DNA of 64,000 nt from Caballeronia concitans (GTDB taxonomy: Bacteria > Pseudomonadota > Gammaproteobacteria > Burkholderiales > Burkholderiaceae), in NCBI RefSeq assembly GCF_001544615.1, contig NZ_FCNV02000005.1, positions 225,803 through 289,802 on the forward strand, read 5' to 3'. The position numbers were made by a program, and so were the translations under genes. Numbering within the stretch: the stretch's first letter is position 1; the number at the start of each line of letters is the position of its first letter. Shown here piece after piece: positions 10,565 through 20,330 of this stretch. Below the pieces are notes generated by a model, which was not told where the DNA came from, made no database searches, and worked only from the letters and a program-made list of their open reading frames with translations.

Positions 10565-10593
10565 GCCGGCGATTGTAAATCAGCCGGCAGCGT

Positions 10594-11520
10594 TCACGCC
10601 GTCTCGCGCAGTTGCGCGGCGATCTGCGTTTCGTCGAGTTGCGGCGCGAACATTTCGATCAGACGGTACGCATACGCGCGCAAGAACGCGCCTCTGCGCA
10701 GGCCGACGCGCGTCGTGCTGGCTTCGAACAGATGCTGCGTATCGAGCGCGACGAGTTCGGTGTCGCGCTTCGCGTCATACGCCATCGCAGCGACGATGCC
10801 GATGCCCATGCCCAGTTCCACATACGTCTTGATGACGTCCGCGTCGATCGCGGTCAGCACGATATCGGGCATCGCGCCGGCGCTCGCGAACGCCTGGTCG
10901 ACGTGCGAACGGCCGGTGAAGTCATTGTCGTAAGTGACGATCGGATATTCCGCGATCTGCTCCAACGTGATGTTCTCGCGTCCGACGAGCGGATGATCCT
11001 TCGGCACGACCACCGTGTGATGCCACGAATAGCACGGAAACGTGACGATGTCCGGATAACGGTCGAGCGCTTCGGTGGATATGCCGATATCCGCTTCGCC
11101 GTTGATGATCATCTGCGCGATCTGCTGCGGGCTGCCCTGCCGAAGCGCAAGATGCACTTTCGGAAATACTTCGGTGAACTGACGGATCACTTTCGGCAGC
11201 GCATAGCGAGCCTGCGTATGCGTCGTCGCGACGACGAGGTGCCCGTTGTCCTGATCCGCGAACTGACGCGCCACGCGCCGCAGGTTCTCGGCATCGAGCA
11301 ACATGCGCTCGATCAGTTGATGCACCTGCTTGCCCGGCTCGGTCAGTCCCGTCAGACGCTTGCCGCGTCGAATGAAGATATCGACGCCGAGTTCGTCTTC
11401 GAGGTCCTTGATCTGTTTGGATACGCCGGATTGCGACGTATAGAGCACGTTGGCGACTTCCGTCAGATTCATGTTCTGACGCACCGCCTCGCGCACGAAG
11501 CGCAGTTGCTGGAAGTTCAT
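10594..11520 (-). CDS. cysB: CysB-type LysR regulator of sulfur assimilation
   Basis: A 308-residue LysR-type activator. The opening MNFQQLRFVREAVRQNMNLTEVA and the helix-turn-helix segment LYTSQSGVSKQIKDLEDELG are those of CysB/Cbl proteins, which sense O-acetylserine, sulfate or adenosine phosphosulfate and activate sulfate uptake. The substrate-binding domain runs from about 90 to 300 (TTHTQARYALP is the CysB-like ligand region). It lies 41 bp downstream of cysA, so it is probably the last gene of sbp-cysTWA-cysB. CysB and Cbl cannot be separated by eye. Confidence 0.92.
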   Translation of the reverse strand: MNFQQLRFVREAVRQNMNLTEVANVLYTSQSGVSKQIKDLEDELGVDIFIRRGKRLTGLTEPGKQVHQLIERMLLDAENLRRVARQFADQDNGHLVVATTHTQARYALPKVIRQFTEVFPKVHLALRQGSPQQIAQMIINGEADIGISTEALDRYPDIVTFPCYSWHHTVVVPKDHPLVGRENITLEQIAEYPIVTYDNDFTGRSHVDQAFASAGAMPDIVLTAIDADVIKTYVELGMGIGIVAAMAYDAKRDTELVALDTQHLFEASTTRVGLRRGAFLRAYAYRLIEMFAPQLDETQIAAQLRETA

Positions 11521-11561
11521 TTTCTGCCTCTCTTGTCTGCTGTCGTTTTTCTATGCCGGCG

Positions 11562-12632
11562 TCATTGCGCCGGAAACACACGCAGCGCGCGCGGCACGGC
11601 GCGCACGCCATCGCCGATATCGAGCTTCAGCGCGCGCCATGTTTCGCGGTCCAGTTCGGCTTCGAGCACGCCGCCCGCATCGCCTTCGAGCTCGACGCGC
11701 ACCGAGCCGCCCAGCGTCACCACGCGCCGCACGCCGACCACGATGCCATCGGGATGTGCGACGCCTTCCGCATCGTCGGCGCGATAGAGCGCGAGATCGT
11801 GCGGACGCACATAAGCGAGCGCGCGGCCGCTGAAATGCGCCTGCGCCGTGATGGCTTTCGCGGCGCCATCGGCGACGAAGCCGTTCGCATCGACGTTGCC
11901 TTGCAGACGGTTGGCCGCGCCGAGAAATTCATAGACGAACGATGTCTGCGGATGATCGTACACATCTTGCGGACTTCCCACCTGCTCCACGCGTCCATGA
12001 TTCATCACGACGATGCGGTCCGCCACTTCGAGCGCCTCTTCCTGATCGTGCGTGACGAAGAGCGTGGAGATATGCAGATCGTCGTGCAGACGGCGCAGCC
12101 AGCTACGCAGTTCCTTGCGCACCTTGGCATCGAGCGCGCCGAACGGTTCGTCGAGCAGCAGCACTTTCGGTTCGACGGCGAGCGCACGCGCGAGCGCGAT
12201 ACGCTGCCGCTGCCCGCCCGACAGCTCCGACGGAAAGCGCTGCGCGAGCCAGTCGAGCTGCACGAGCTTGAGCAGCTCATGCACCTTCTCGCGGATCGCC
12301 GCTTCGCTCGGACGCTCGCGGCGCGGCTTCACGCGCAGCCCGAACGCGACGTTCTCGAACACCGTCATGTGCCTGAAGAGTGCGTAATGCTGGAACACGA
12401 AGCCCACTTGCCGGTCGCGCGCGCCGACGTTCGCCACGTCCTCGCCATTCAACACGACCTGGCCTGCATCGGCATGTTCGAGGCCCGCGATCACGCGCAG
12501 GAGCGTGGTCTTGCCGCATCCCGACGGCCCGAGCAGCGCGACGAGTTCGCCTGCGGGAAAGTCGAGCGTGACGTTGTCGAGCGCGGTGAAATCGCCAAAG
12601 CGCTTCTGCAAATTGCGAACGATGATGCTCAT
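11562..12632 (-). CDS. cysA: Sulfate/thiosulfate ABC importer, ATP-binding protein
   Basis: The 356-residue ATPase of the sulfate importer. Walker A GPSGCGKT is at 35-42, the Q-loop near 81, signature LSGGQ at 137-141, Walker B LLLDEP at 158-163, and a C-terminal TOBE-like regulatory region follows from about 240. The frame is open far upstream, overlapping cysW, but the ATG at 12632 gives the conserved start [15 protein letters not shown]. It follows cysW by 20 bp. A typical importer consists of Sbp, CysT, CysW and two CysA, all encoded here. Confidence 0.96.
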   Translation of the reverse strand: MSIIVRNLQKRFGDFTALDNVTLDFPAGELVALLGPSGCGKTTLLRVIAGLEHADAGQVVLNGEDVANVGARDRQVGFVFQHYALFRHMTVFENVAFGLRVKPRRERPSEAAIREKVHELLKLVQLDWLAQRFPSELSGGQRQRIALARALAVEPKVLLLDEPFGALDAKVRKELRSWLRRLHDDLHISTLFVTHDQEEALEVADRIVVMNHGRVEQVGSPQDVYDHPQTSFVYEFLGAANRLQGNVDANGFVADGAAKAITAQAHFSGRALAYVRPHDLALYRADDAEGVAHPDGIVVGVRRVVTLGGSVRVELEGDAGGVLEAELDRETWRALKLDIGDGVRAVPRALRVFPAQ

Positions 12633-12652
12633 GATGATGTGATCCTTAGCCT

Positions 12653-13561
12653 TTAGTGCTGTGCGCTTTTCTTTGCATCGTCGAGCGATTGCGACATGCG
12701 CCGCTCCGCGATGAGCTTCAGCCCGAGCGTGACGAGCGCGAGCAACGCGAGCAGCGACGCCACCGCGAACGCGGCCGAGAAGTTGTATTCGTTGTAGAGG
12801 ATTTCGACGTGCAGCGGCATCGTGTCGGTCTGGCCGCGAATATGGCCCGACACCACCGATACCGCGCCGAATTCGCCCATCGCCCGCGCATTGCAGAGAA
12901 TCACGCCGTAGAGCAGGCCCCACTTCACGTTCGGCAGCGTCACGCGGCGAAAGATCTGCCAGCCGGATGCGCCGAGCACGTGCGCGGCCTCTTCCTCGTC
13001 GTTGCCTTGCGCCTGCATCAGCGGAATCAGTTCGCGCGCGACGAACGGGAACGTGACGAAGATCGTCGCGAGCACGATGCCCGGCACCGCGAAGATGATC
13101 TGCACGTCGTGCGCGGCGAGCCACGGACCGAACCAGCCTTGCGCGCCGAACATCAGCACGTAGATGAGGCCGGAGATGACGGGCGATACCGAGAACGGCA
13201 AGTCGATGAGCGTCGTCAGCAGCGCCTTGCCGCGAAAGTCGAACTTCGCGATCGCCCACGACGCCGCCAGCCCGAACACGAGATTCAGCGGCACCGCGAT
13301 GGCCGCGGTCATCAGCGTGAGCTTGATGGCGGACCACGCGTCCGGGTCTTTCAGCGACTCGAAGTAGTAATCGATGCCCTTCGCGAACGCCTGCGCGAAT
13401 ACCGCGACGAGCGGCACGACGAGAAAGAGCGCGAGAAACACGAGCGCGATAGCCGTGAGCAGCCAGCGTATCGCGCGCGGCTCGGTCACGGGATTGAGCG
13501 TGTGGACATCGCGCTGCGCGGCGGTGTTCATCGCGATGCTGCGGCTATCGGGCGTGCTCAT
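12653..13561 (-). CDS. cysW: Sulfate ABC importer permease CysW
   Basis: A 302-residue inner-membrane permease with six predicted membrane helices, the first at about 35-60. The cytoplasmic EAA-loop appears as [23 protein letters not shown] (spanning about 190-213), where CysA docks. The start at 13561 overlaps the cysT stop by ATGA, so the two permease genes are translationally coupled. A second in-frame ATG lies 10 codons later. Confidence 0.95.
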   Translation of the reverse strand: MSTPDSRSIAMNTAAQRDVHTLNPVTEPRAIRWLLTAIALVFLALFLVVPLVAVFAQAFAKGIDYYFESLKDPDAWSAIKLTLMTAAIAVPLNLVFGLAASWAIAKFDFRGKALLTTLIDLPFSVSPVISGLIYVLMFGAQGWFGPWLAAHDVQIIFAVPGIVLATIFVTFPFVARELIPLMQAQGNDEEEAAHVLGASGWQIFRRVTLPNVKWGLLYGVILCNARAMGEFGAVSVVSGHIRGQTDTMPLHVEILYNEYNFSAAFAVASLLALLALVTLGLKLIAERRMSQSLDDAKKSAQH

Positions 13562-14442
13562 GCCTGACCTCCCTGCACATGCAGCGTCGAGGCCGGCGGC
13601 GCCACCGTCCTGCTCGTGCGCCTTTGCAGGAACCATTGCAGCGTGTTGATGAAGAGCAGCATCACGAACGACACGCACAGCATCACGACGGCAAGCGCCG
13701 TCGCGCCGGCATAGTCGTACTGTTCGAGCTTCGTGATGATGAGCAGCGACGTGATCTCGGACTTCATCGGCACGTTGCCCGCAATGAAGATGACCGACCC
13801 GTATTCGCCGAGCGCACGCGCGAACGCGAGCGCGAAGCCCGTCAGCAGCGCGGGGAACAGCGACGGCAGCACGACGCGGCGAAACGTCAGCCAGCGCGTC
13901 GCGCCGAGGCATGCGGCGGCCTCTTCCTGCTCGCGCTCGAACTCTTCGAGCACGGGCTGCACCGTGCGCACGACGAACGGCAAGCCGATGAACGTCAGCG
14001 CGACCAGCACGCCGAGCGGCGTGAACGCCACCTTGATGCCGAGCGGCGCGAGAAATTGCCCGATCCAGCCGTTGCCCGCGTAGACGGCGGCGAGCGAAAT
14101 GCCCGCGACGGAAGTGGGCAGCGCGAACGGCAGATCGACGATTGCATCGACCAGACGTTTGAACGGGAACGTGTAGCGCACGAGCACCCACGCGACGAGA
14201 AAGCCGAACACGGCATTGATGAGCGCACCGCCGAGCGCCGCGAAAAACGTCAGCCGATACGACGCCAACACGCGCGGCGACGTGACCGCGCGCACGAATT
14301 GCGCCCAGTCGAGCGTCGCAGTCTTGGCGAAAGTGGCCGCGAGCGGTATCAGCACGATGAGGCTGAGATACGCGAGCGTGATGCCGAGCGTCAGGCCGAA
14401 GCCCGGCAGCGCGCTCGGCTTGCGCAGGTTGAAAGTGGTCAT
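13558..14442 (-). CDS. cysT: Sulfate ABC importer permease CysT (CysU)
   Basis: A 294-residue permease partner of CysW. The N-terminus [20 protein letters not shown] is the conserved opening of this subunit. Six membrane helices and an EAA-loop around [20 protein letters not shown] are visible. An alternative ATG at 14511 adds 23 poorly conserved residues; neither start has a strong Shine-Dalgarno sequence, and I prefer 14442 on family conservation. It is encoded between sbp (154 bp upstream) and cysW (4-bp overlap). Confidence 0.93.
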   Translation of the reverse strand: MTTFNLRKPSALPGFGLTLGITLAYLSLIVLIPLAATFAKTATLDWAQFVRAVTSPRVLASYRLTFFAALGGALINAVFGFLVAWVLVRYTFPFKRLVDAIVDLPFALPTSVAGISLAAVYAGNGWIGQFLAPLGIKVAFTPLGVLVALTFIGLPFVVRTVQPVLEEFEREQEEAAACLGATRWLTFRRVVLPSLFPALLTGFALAFARALGEYGSVIFIAGNVPMKSEITSLLIITKLEQYDYAGATALAVVMLCVSFVMLLFINTLQWFLQRRTSRTVAPPASTLHVQGGQA

Positions 14443-14596
14443 GCTCGGGTCATCCTGTTCCAGTGCGCCGGGGTGGGCGCTCGTTGCTGCATGTGCTGAT
14501 AGCGGCGTCATGGCGCGCCGCTTGTCGGTTTGCCGGTCCGGCCCGATGCTCCATCATCGGACCGTCCGGCTTCTGCTTGCTGCGTTTCTGCTGCCG

Positions 14597-15643
14597 TTAT
14601 TGCGGTTGATAGATCGAATCGAACACGCCGCCGTCCGCGAAATGCGTCTTTTGCGCTTTCGTCCAGCCGCCGAACGTATCGTCGATGGTGTACAGCTTCA
14701 GCTTCGGAAACTGCTTCGTCAGCTCGGCCGGAACCTTGTCCGAACGCGGACGATAGAAATTGCGCGCGGCGATCTGCTGGCCTTCGTCGCTATAGAGGTA
14801 CTTCAGATACGCCTCGGCGAGCTTGCGCGTGCCGTGTTTGTCGACGACCTTGTCCACCACCGCGACGGGCGGCTCCGCGAGAATGCTCGCCGACGGCACG
14901 ACGATCTCGAACTTCTCGGGGCCAAACTCCTTCAGCGACAGAAACGCTTCGTTTTCCCACGCGATCAGCACGTCGCCCTGCCCGCGCTGCACGAAGCTCG
15001 TCGTCGCGCCGCGCGCGCCGGAATCGAGCACGCCGGCGTTCTTGTAGAGCTTGGAAACGAAGTCCTTGGCCGTCTGTTCGTTGCCGCCCGGCTTGTGCTG
15101 CGCATACGCCCACGCGGCGAGGTAGTTCCAGCGCGCGCCGCCCGAGGTCTTCGGATTCGGCGTGACGATGGACACGCCCGGCTTCGCCAGATCGTCCCAG
15201 TCCTTGATGTGCTTCGGGTTGCCCTTGCGCACGAGAAACACGATCGTCGATGTGTACGGCGATGCGTTGTCCGGCAGGCGCTTTTGCCAGTCGCTATTGA
15301 CGAGGCCCTTGCCTGCGATCGCATCGATGTCGTACGCGAGCGCGAGCGTCACGACGTCGGCTTGCAGGCCGTCGAGGACGGCGCGCGCCTGGCCGCCCGA
15401 GCCGCCGTGCGACTGTTTGAACGTGACGGTTTCGCCGGTCTCCGCTTTCCACTTCTTCGCGAACGCCTGGTTGAAGTCCTGATAAAGCTCGCGAGTCGGG
15501 TCGTAGGAGACGTTCAAAAACGACGTCTGCGCGTGCGCCTGAACGCTCATGCCCACCGTCGCGCCGATACCCGCCGCTGCTAGCGCGACCGCGGTCAGCA
15601 GTTTCTTCGTGGCGGTCCCCAATCCCGCTTTCTTGCTTTGCAT
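14597..15643 (-). CDS. sbp: Periplasmic sulfate-binding protein
   Basis: A 348-residue periplasmic receptor that hands sulfate to CysTWA. The signal peptide is clear, with a basic start, hydrophobic stretch and AHA cleavage site near residue 38. The mature protein opens [19 protein letters not shown], and the ligand-site segments [13 protein letters not shown] and [19 protein letters not shown] match Sbp. It is first in the sbp-cysTWA-cysB operon and has an A/T-rich upstream region suited to CysB control. Confidence 0.95.
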   Translation of the reverse strand: MQSKKAGLGTATKKLLTAVALAAAGIGATVGMSVQAHAQTSFLNVSYDPTRELYQDFNQAFAKKWKAETGETVTFKQSHGGSGGQARAVLDGLQADVVTLALAYDIDAIAGKGLVNSDWQKRLPDNASPYTSTIVFLVRKGNPKHIKDWDDLAKPGVSIVTPNPKTSGGARWNYLAAWAYAQHKPGGNEQTAKDFVSKLYKNAGVLDSGARGATTSFVQRGQGDVLIAWENEAFLSLKEFGPEKFEIVVPSASILAEPPVAVVDKVVDKHGTRKLAEAYLKYLYSDEGQQIAARNFYRPRSDKVPAELTKQFPKLKLYTIDDTFGGWTKAQKTHFADGGVFDSIYQPQ

Positions 15644-15706
15644 TCCCCGTTCTCCGTCTTATCCAATTGACGGAATCAGTCTATCGGCGCCGCTATATGA
15701 TTAGAA

Positions 15707-15735
15707 ATAATCGTTTTTCATCTTTTTATACGCAA
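15707..15735 (-). promoter_or_regulatory. Putative sbp promoter in an A/T-rich CysB-type region
   Basis: Minus-strand TTGCGT (15735-15730) and GATTAT (15712-15707) are 17 bp apart, about 70 bp upstream of sbp. The surrounding 45 bp are unusually A/T-rich for this genome, as at CysB-activated promoters. The exact CysB site is not resolved by eye. Confidence 0.45.
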
Positions 15736-15824
15736 AGCTGCTAACGAAGCCGACGGGGTCGTCTGCGTGCGGCGACGGACGCCCGCAACACGAACTTAAA
15801 GTAATGCTTGAAAAGCGCGAAATA

Positions 15825-15840
15825 CTGTATAAAAATACAG
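15825..15840 (+). promoter_or_regulatory. LexA (SOS) box 1 of lexA
   Basis: CTGTATAAAAATACAG, a perfect match to the CTGT-N8-ACAG consensus with CTGTAT/ATACAG arms, 40 bp upstream of the lexA start. A possible -35 element TTGAAA lies at 15808-15813, so LexA bound here would block RNA polymerase (autoregulation). Confidence 0.9.
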
Positions 15841-15844
15841 GCAT

Positions 15845-15860
15845 CTGTTCATCCATACAG
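15845..15860 (+). promoter_or_regulatory. LexA (SOS) box 2 of lexA
   Basis: CTGTTCATCCATACAG, a second CTGT-N8-ACAG box exactly 20 bp after the first, about two helical turns. This mirrors the paired boxes of E. coli lexA and suggests cooperative autorepression. Confidence 0.8.
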
Positions 15861-15879
15861 CGCAGCAGGGGCCAAGCCA

Positions 15880-16548
15880 GTGACTAGAACCTCAAAACTT
15901 ACCGCGCGGCAACAGCAGGTTTTCGAACTGCTCCAGCGTGCGATCGAGCGCACCGGCTTTCCGCCCACGCGCGCCGAGATCGCCGCCGAGCTTGGCTTCA
16001 GCTCCGCCAATTCGGCCGAAGAACATCTGCGGGCGCTGGCGCGCAAGGGCGTGATCGAACTGGCGGCGGGGTCGTCGCGCGGTATTCGGCTGATCGGCGA
16101 CATCGCCCGGTCGGAAGAACTTCCGCATCAGTTCACGCTGCCGCATCCGAGCATCATGCAGTTGTCGTTGCCGCTCGTCGGCCGCGTGGCTGCGGGTAGT
16201 CCTATCCTCGCGCAAGAGCACATCTCGCAGCACTACGCGTGCGATCCGGCGCTCTTCTCGAGCAAGCCCGATTACTTGCTGAAAGTGCGCGGGCTTTCCA
16301 TGCGAGACGCCGGCATTCTCGACGGCGACCTGCTCGCGGTACAAAAGCGCACGGAGGCGAAGGATGGTCAGATCGTGGTTGCGCGTCTGGGCGACGACGT
16401 TACCGTGAAGCGCTGGAAGCGCCATGCCGACGGCGTCGAACTGATCGCCGAGAACCCGGATTACGAGAACATCTTCGTGCGCCCAGGCAGCGGTGAATTC
16501 GCGCTCGAAGGCATCGCGGTCGGTCTCATCCGCTCGGGCGAGTTCTAG
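15880..16548 (+). CDS. lexA: LexA repressor of the SOS response
   Basis: A 222-residue repressor that cleaves itself when RecA filaments form. The winged helix-turn-helix covers about 1-65 ([13 protein letters not shown] with the recognition helix [12 protein letters not shown]), the scissile Ala-Gly bond is at 105-106 in RVAAGSP, and the catalytic dyad is Ser140 in RGLSMRD and Lys177 in DVTVKRW. I place the start at a GTG at 15880, preceded by AGGGG, because it gives the standard LexA N-terminus; the longer frame would begin upstream of both SOS boxes. Confidence 0.96.
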   Translation: MTRTSKLTARQQQVFELLQRAIERTGFPPTRAEIAAELGFSSANSAEEHLRALARKGVIELAAGSSRGIRLIGDIARSEELPHQFTLPHPSIMQLSLPLVGRVAAGSPILAQEHISQHYACDPALFSSKPDYLLKVRGLSMRDAGILDGDLLAVQKRTEAKDGQIVVARLGDDVTVKRWKRHADGVELIAENPDYENIFVRPGSGEFALEGIAVGLIRSGEF

Positions 16549-16659
16549 CGCCTCTCTTCTCTCACGCCACGCACGGCGCGGCGCGTTTCACCCACATCAA
16601 AGCATGACGGCAGCCGGTCGCGGCTCGCCGCAGTGCGTCCTATCGTCTGGAGAGTCATC

Positions 16660-16998
16660 ATGGAACGTCGTTTCGCCCGTTTGTTGCCCTTCCGCCAGTT
16701 TGGCCGCCTGCGTCATCTGCGTGCGTTGATTTCCTGCGGCGTCGCGGCTCGACCGCATGTCGAAGCTGCACCCGATCTCTTCGATGAAATGCCTGCGCTG
16801 CCGTCGCGCCAGCCCGCGTTTGCGCGCGTATCCCTGGCGCACAATGTTCACGCCGAAGCGGCACAGCGCGCCCCGGTGCGGGTGTATCGCAGCGAATCGC
16901 GGGTCATCATGGTGGGCAAGATCAGCGAAGTGTCGCGCATGATCGACCGCTGCATCGACGAAGAACGCGCGGGCGTTGCCGGCGGCATTCTGGCGTGA
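16660..16998 (+). CDS. Small hypothetical protein downstream of lexA
   Basis: A 112-residue protein of unknown function. It has a basic N-terminus (MERRFARLLPFRQFGRLRHLR), a middle with no obvious domain, and an ordered C-terminal part (VRVYRSESRVIMVGKISEVSRMIDRCIDEER) that looks like a short beta-strand followed by an amphipathic helix. There is no membrane segment or signal peptide. The ATG at 16660 follows GGAGAG, better than the upstream ATG at 16633. It lies 111 bp after lexA, and I see no SOS box of its own, so it may ride on the lexA transcript. Confidence 0.6.
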   Translation: MERRFARLLPFRQFGRLRHLRALISCGVAARPHVEAAPDLFDEMPALPSRQPAFARVSLAHNVHAEAAQRAPVRVYRSESRVIMVGKISEVSRMIDRCIDEERAGVAGGILA

Positions 16999-17085
16999 GC
17001 GTCGCTAAAGGCGAAGCCGGGAATCAATCGCGCGTCGGCATGGTCAATCTGAAGTCGATTCACGTTTGAGAGGCCTGGCTTCCGC

Positions 17086-17673
17086 ATGTCCCGCACTACG
17101 CGCTTTGTCGTCGTCACGCTCGCTGTCGTGCTGATCGGCGCGGCGCTGGGCTTCCTGTATGCGTCGCCGTATATCGCGCTGGATCGCGTGAAGCGTGCCG
17201 CCGACGCCCGCGATGCGCAGACGGTCAACGAATACGTCGATTTCCCCGCGCTGCGCAGCAGTCTCAAGGAGCAGGTCGCCGCGCTGCTCACGCGCCGCGT
17301 CGATATGCAGAAGAGCGGAAATCCACTTGCGATCATCGGAGCGATGATCGGCGCGGCGCTCGTCGGACCGCTCGTGGATTCCTATGCGACACCGGATGGC
17401 GTCGCCGCCATTCTGAACGGCATTCCGCCACGCGGCCTTCCCGGGGAACGCCCGCCGTCCGTGCCGGCAGGGGCCGCCGCGTCCGGTGCGGCGACACAGG
17501 CACCGCAGCCGCCGCAGCCGCCGCAGCCGCCGCAGACGACCGCCGGATATCGCGGCATCAACACCTTCGTCGTGACCTATCAGCACGGCGCCGGCGATGC
17601 CCGCTATTCCGCCATTTTTCACCGCAGCGGTCTGGTGTCGTGGAAGCTCGTCGCCGTCGATCTCAACGGCTGA
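17086..17673 (+). CDS. DUF2939-like membrane-anchored protein with Pro-Gln repeat
   Basis: A 195-residue protein with one N-terminal membrane anchor (about residues 7-27) and a globular domain after it. The opening after the anchor, SPYIALDRVKRAADARDAQTV, and the segment VDFPALRSSLKEQV are characteristic of DUF2939, whose function is unknown. Residues about 140-152 form a low-complexity (P-P-Q)n spacer encoded by a 9-bp tandem repeat (17503-17535). It is probably anchored to the inner membrane with its domain in the periplasm. Confidence 0.75.
   Translation: MSRTTRFVVVTLAVVLIGAALGFLYASPYIALDRVKRAADARDAQTVNEYVDFPALRSSLKEQVAALLTRRVDMQKSGNPLAIIGAMIGAALVGPLVDSYATPDGVAAILNGIPPRGLPGERPPSVPAGAAASGAATQAPQPPQPPQPPQTTAGYRGINTFVVTYQHGAGDARYSAIFHRSGLVSWKLVAVDLNG
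17503..17535 (+). repeat. 9-bp tandem repeat coding for Pro-Gln-Pro
   Basis: The unit CCGCAGCCG is present 3.7 times without mismatch inside the DUF2939-like gene. It keeps the reading frame, so unit gain or loss would change linker length only. Confidence 0.85.
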
Positions 17674-17689
17674 CGCGCCTCCAGCCCGC

Positions 17690-18199
17690 TCACGCGCCCG
17701 CTTCGGCCTTTACCGGCTTGGCGGCATACGCGGCGGCGTCTTCCGCTTCGGCGGATTCGCCCGCCTGACAGACCGCCACCAGAATGCTGCACGACACGCG
17801 ATCCAGGAGCGGCGTGTTGCCCGCGCCCATCCACCAGCGCGCGAGGCCGCTGCGGCATCGATGCCCCACCACGACCAGATCCACCTTCAGCTGGTCGGCG
17901 AGCGCCGCGATTTCGTCGATCGGATGCCCGAACGCGAAATGCCCCTGCGCCTGCAGGCCGCGCTCGCGCAACCACTCGACGCCCTCCTGCAGAATGTCGC
18001 GCGCCGCATCCTCGAACCGTCCGCAGGCCACATCCGTCAGCAATCCGGCGCTTTGCGCGATGCTCGACCGCATGTCCACCACGGCGAGCACGTGCGTTTC
18101 CGCGTTGAGATCGAGCGCGAGGTTCGCGCCCTGGCGCAGCGCCTTGCGGCCTTCTCTGGAGCCGTCATAGCAAAGCAGAATCTTTCTATAGCTTGTCAT
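17690..18199 (-). CDS. Universal stress protein (UspA family)
   Basis: A 169-residue cytoplasmic protein with a Usp Rossmann-like fold. The start YRKILLCYDGSREGRKAL contains the family strand and the conserved Asp near residue 11. The ATP-binding type motif appears as VVVGHRCRSGLARWWMG followed by TPLLDRVSCSILVAV (about 110-145). A C-terminal Ala/Glu-rich tail of about 25 residues extends beyond the usual length. Two adjacent ATGs (18202 and 18199) follow AGGGAGG; I chose the second for spacing. It converges with the DUF2939-like gene. Confidence 0.88.
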   Translation of the reverse strand: MTSYRKILLCYDGSREGRKALRQGANLALDLNAETHVLAVVDMRSSIAQSAGLLTDVACGRFEDAARDILQEGVEWLRERGLQAQGHFAFGHPIDEIAALADQLKVDLVVVGHRCRSGLARWWMGAGNTPLLDRVSCSILVAVCQAGESAEAEDAAAYAAKPVKAEAGA

Positions 18200-18493
18200 C
18201 ATGCCTCCCTGCCGCATCCCCATGACCGCGGCGCAACTTGATGATCCTGTGCCGCGACGGACGTCGCAACGATGGAAAACGCTAATCCTTGGCAACGAGA
18301 GCACGCAGTAGCTTTCACCGTGCCAGATACCGCAGCGGCCCGGCGCACAAGGCTCCGCGTGATTCGCCCGAATCACGCGTGCGCTCGCCGGCACTCGTTT
18401 GACTCGCTCGCGCCGCATGCCGTTGCACGCAAAGCGCCGCGCTGGTGCATTGGATTACACTAGCCCGCTGGATTCCCCTTCCAGGCTTCATGC

Positions 18494-19432
18494 ATGGCAA
18501 CCCTCGCATCCGAAGATCGCGTCGCGCCCGCGATCGAATTCAGCGAAGTCAGAAAGCACTACGGCGCGAGAAACGTCGTCGACGGACTCTCGTTCGACGT
18601 GCGTCCGGGCGAATGCTTCGGACTGCTCGGGCCGAACGGCGCGGGCAAGACGACGACGCTCAAGATGCTGCTCGGCATCACGTCGCCGGATAGCGGGACG
18701 ATCCGGCTCGTCGGAGAGCCGGTGCCATCGCGCGCGCGCTTTGCCCGGCAGCGCGTGGGCGTCGTGCCCCAGTTCGACAACCTCGATCCCGACTTCACCG
18801 TGCGCGAAAATCTTCTTGTCTTCGGCCGCTATTTCGGCCTGACGGGCGCGCGCATGGAGGCGCTGGTGCCGTCGCTGCTGGAGTTCGCGCGGCTCGAAAA
18901 CAAGGCCGATGCGCGTGTCGGCGAGTTGTCGGGCGGCATGAAGCGGCGGCTGACGCTGGCGCGCGCGCTCGTCAACGACCCCGACGTGCTCGTGATGGAC
19001 GAGCCCACCACCGGCCTCGATCCGCAAGCGCGGCATCTCATCTGGGAGCGCTTACGATCATTGCTTGCGCGCGGCAAGACCATTCTGCTGACGACGCATT
19101 TCATGGAAGAAGCCGAGCGCCTGTGCGACCGTCTGTGCGTGATCGAGGAAGGACGCAAGATCGCGGAGGGCCGGCCGCACGATCTGATCGCGTCGGTGAT
19201 CGGCTCGGATGTCATCGAGATTTACGGACCGGACACGCGCGCGCTCGCGGCCGAGCTTGCGCCGCTCGTGGAGCGGATCGAAGTGAGCGGCGAGACGCTT
19301 TTTTGCTACGTCGACGATCCGCAGCCGGTGCATGCGCGCGTGAAGGGACGCGCGGACGTGCGCTATCTGCATCGTCCGGCGAATCTCGAAGACGTGTTTC
19401 TGCGCCTGACCGGGCGCGAGATGGTGGATTAA
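18494..19432 (+). CDS. nodI: NodI-like ABC exporter ATP-binding protein
   Basis: A 312-residue ABC-2 type ATPase. Walker A GPNGAGKT at 46-53, Q-loop near 93, signature LSGGMKR at 145-151, Walker B VLVMDEP at 165-171, and the H-loop in [16 protein letters not shown] are intact. Sequence style and pairing with the next gene match NodI, first known for exporting lipochitooligosaccharide signals, but NodI/NodJ homologues are widespread in Burkholderiales without nod genes. No nodABC is present here, so the substrate is unknown. Confidence 0.85.
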   Translation: MATLASEDRVAPAIEFSEVRKHYGARNVVDGLSFDVRPGECFGLLGPNGAGKTTTLKMLLGITSPDSGTIRLVGEPVPSRARFARQRVGVVPQFDNLDPDFTVRENLLVFGRYFGLTGARMEALVPSLLEFARLENKADARVGELSGGMKRRLTLARALVNDPDVLVMDEPTTGLDPQARHLIWERLRSLLARGKTILLTTHFMEEAERLCDRLCVIEEGRKIAEGRPHDLIASVIGSDVIEIYGPDTRALAAELAPLVERIEVSGETLFCYVDDPQPVHARVKGRADVRYLHRPANLEDVFLRLTGREMVD

Positions 19433-19437
19433 AAACG

Positions 19438-20283
19438 ATGGATACTTTCGACCAATCGGGCGTCCAGGCAAACAAGCCGCGCGCTAAGGCGGACAACCTC
19501 ACGCCGCTTTCCAGCGCCCTGCCCGCCAACGCCACGCACTGGATGTCGGTATGGCGGCGCAATTACCTCGTGTGGAAGAAGCTCGCGGTCGCGTCGATGA
19601 TCGGCAATCTCGCCGATCCGATGATCTACCTTTTCGGCCTCGGGCTCGGTCTCGGGCTGATGGTCGGCCATGTCGACGGTGTCTCGTATATCGCGTTTCT
19701 CGCGGCGGGCACGGTGGCGTCGAGCGTGATGATGTCCGCGAGCTTCGAGGCGATGTACTCCGGCTTTTCGCGCATGCAGGTGCAGCGCACGTGGGAAGCG
19801 ATCATGCACACGCCGCTCACGCTCGGCGATATCGTGCTGGGCGAAATCGTGTGGGCCGCGAGCAAGTCGGTGCTCTCGGGCGCGGCGATCATGCTGGTCG
19901 CGGGCGCGCTCGGCTATGCGAGTTTTCCGTCGATGCTGCTCGCGCTGCCGGTCATCGTGCTGACGGGACTGGCGTTCGCGAGCACGGCGATGATCGTCAC
20001 CGCCATCGCGCCGAGCTACGACTTCTTCATGTTCTATCAGACGCTCGCGCTCACGCCGATGCTCCTGCTCTCCGGCGTGTTCTTCCCGGTGACGCAGCTT
20101 CCCGCGCTCGCGTTGCACGCGACGCAGGCGCTGCCGCTCTTTCACGCGGTCGAGCTGATTCGTCCGGCGATGCTCGGGCGCGCGCCCGATGGCATTGCGC
20201 TGCATCTGGGCGTGCTGATCGCCTATACGGTGCTGCCGTTTTTCGCGTGCGCGTGGCTTTTCAGGCGTCGCATCATGAAATGA
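19438..20283 (+). CDS. nodJ: NodJ-like ABC-2 exporter permease
   Basis: A 281-residue inner-membrane permease with about six membrane helices, starting after a 35-residue cytoplasmic N-terminus. The segment [23 protein letters not shown] is typical of NodJ. ABC-2 features include the P-G-like [25 protein letters not shown] loop before the last helices. It starts 5 bp after nodI, so the two form one exporter, and it is followed by a bidirectional hairpin. Confidence 0.85.
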   Translation: MDTFDQSGVQANKPRAKADNLTPLSSALPANATHWMSVWRRNYLVWKKLAVASMIGNLADPMIYLFGLGLGLGLMVGHVDGVSYIAFLAAGTVASSVMMSASFEAMYSGFSRMQVQRTWEAIMHTPLTLGDIVLGEIVWAASKSVLSGAAIMLVAGALGYASFPSMLLALPVIVLTGLAFASTAMIVTAIAPSYDFFMFYQTLALTPMLLLSGVFFPVTQLPALALHATQALPLFHAVELIRPAMLGRAPDGIALHLGVLIAYTVLPFFACAWLFRRRIMK

Positions 20284-20285
20284 AA

Positions 20286-20311
20286 AACGGCGATGGACCT
20301 CCATCGCCGTT
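20286..20311. terminator. Bidirectional hairpin between nodJ and the 6PGDH gene
   Basis: AACGGCGATGG (20286-20296) pairs with CCATCGCCGTT (20301-20311), an 11-bp stem with a 4-nt loop. It lies between convergent genes, 2 bp after the nodJ stop; the flanking T-runs are short. Confidence 0.7.
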
Positions 20312-20330
20312 CGTCTTGAAACACACGCGC

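Noticed and set aside
18494-20283. NodI/NodJ as evidence of a nodulation island
   Set aside because: No nodABC or nif genes occur nearby, composition is like the neighbours, and NodIJ-type exporters are common in non-symbiotic Burkholderiales.
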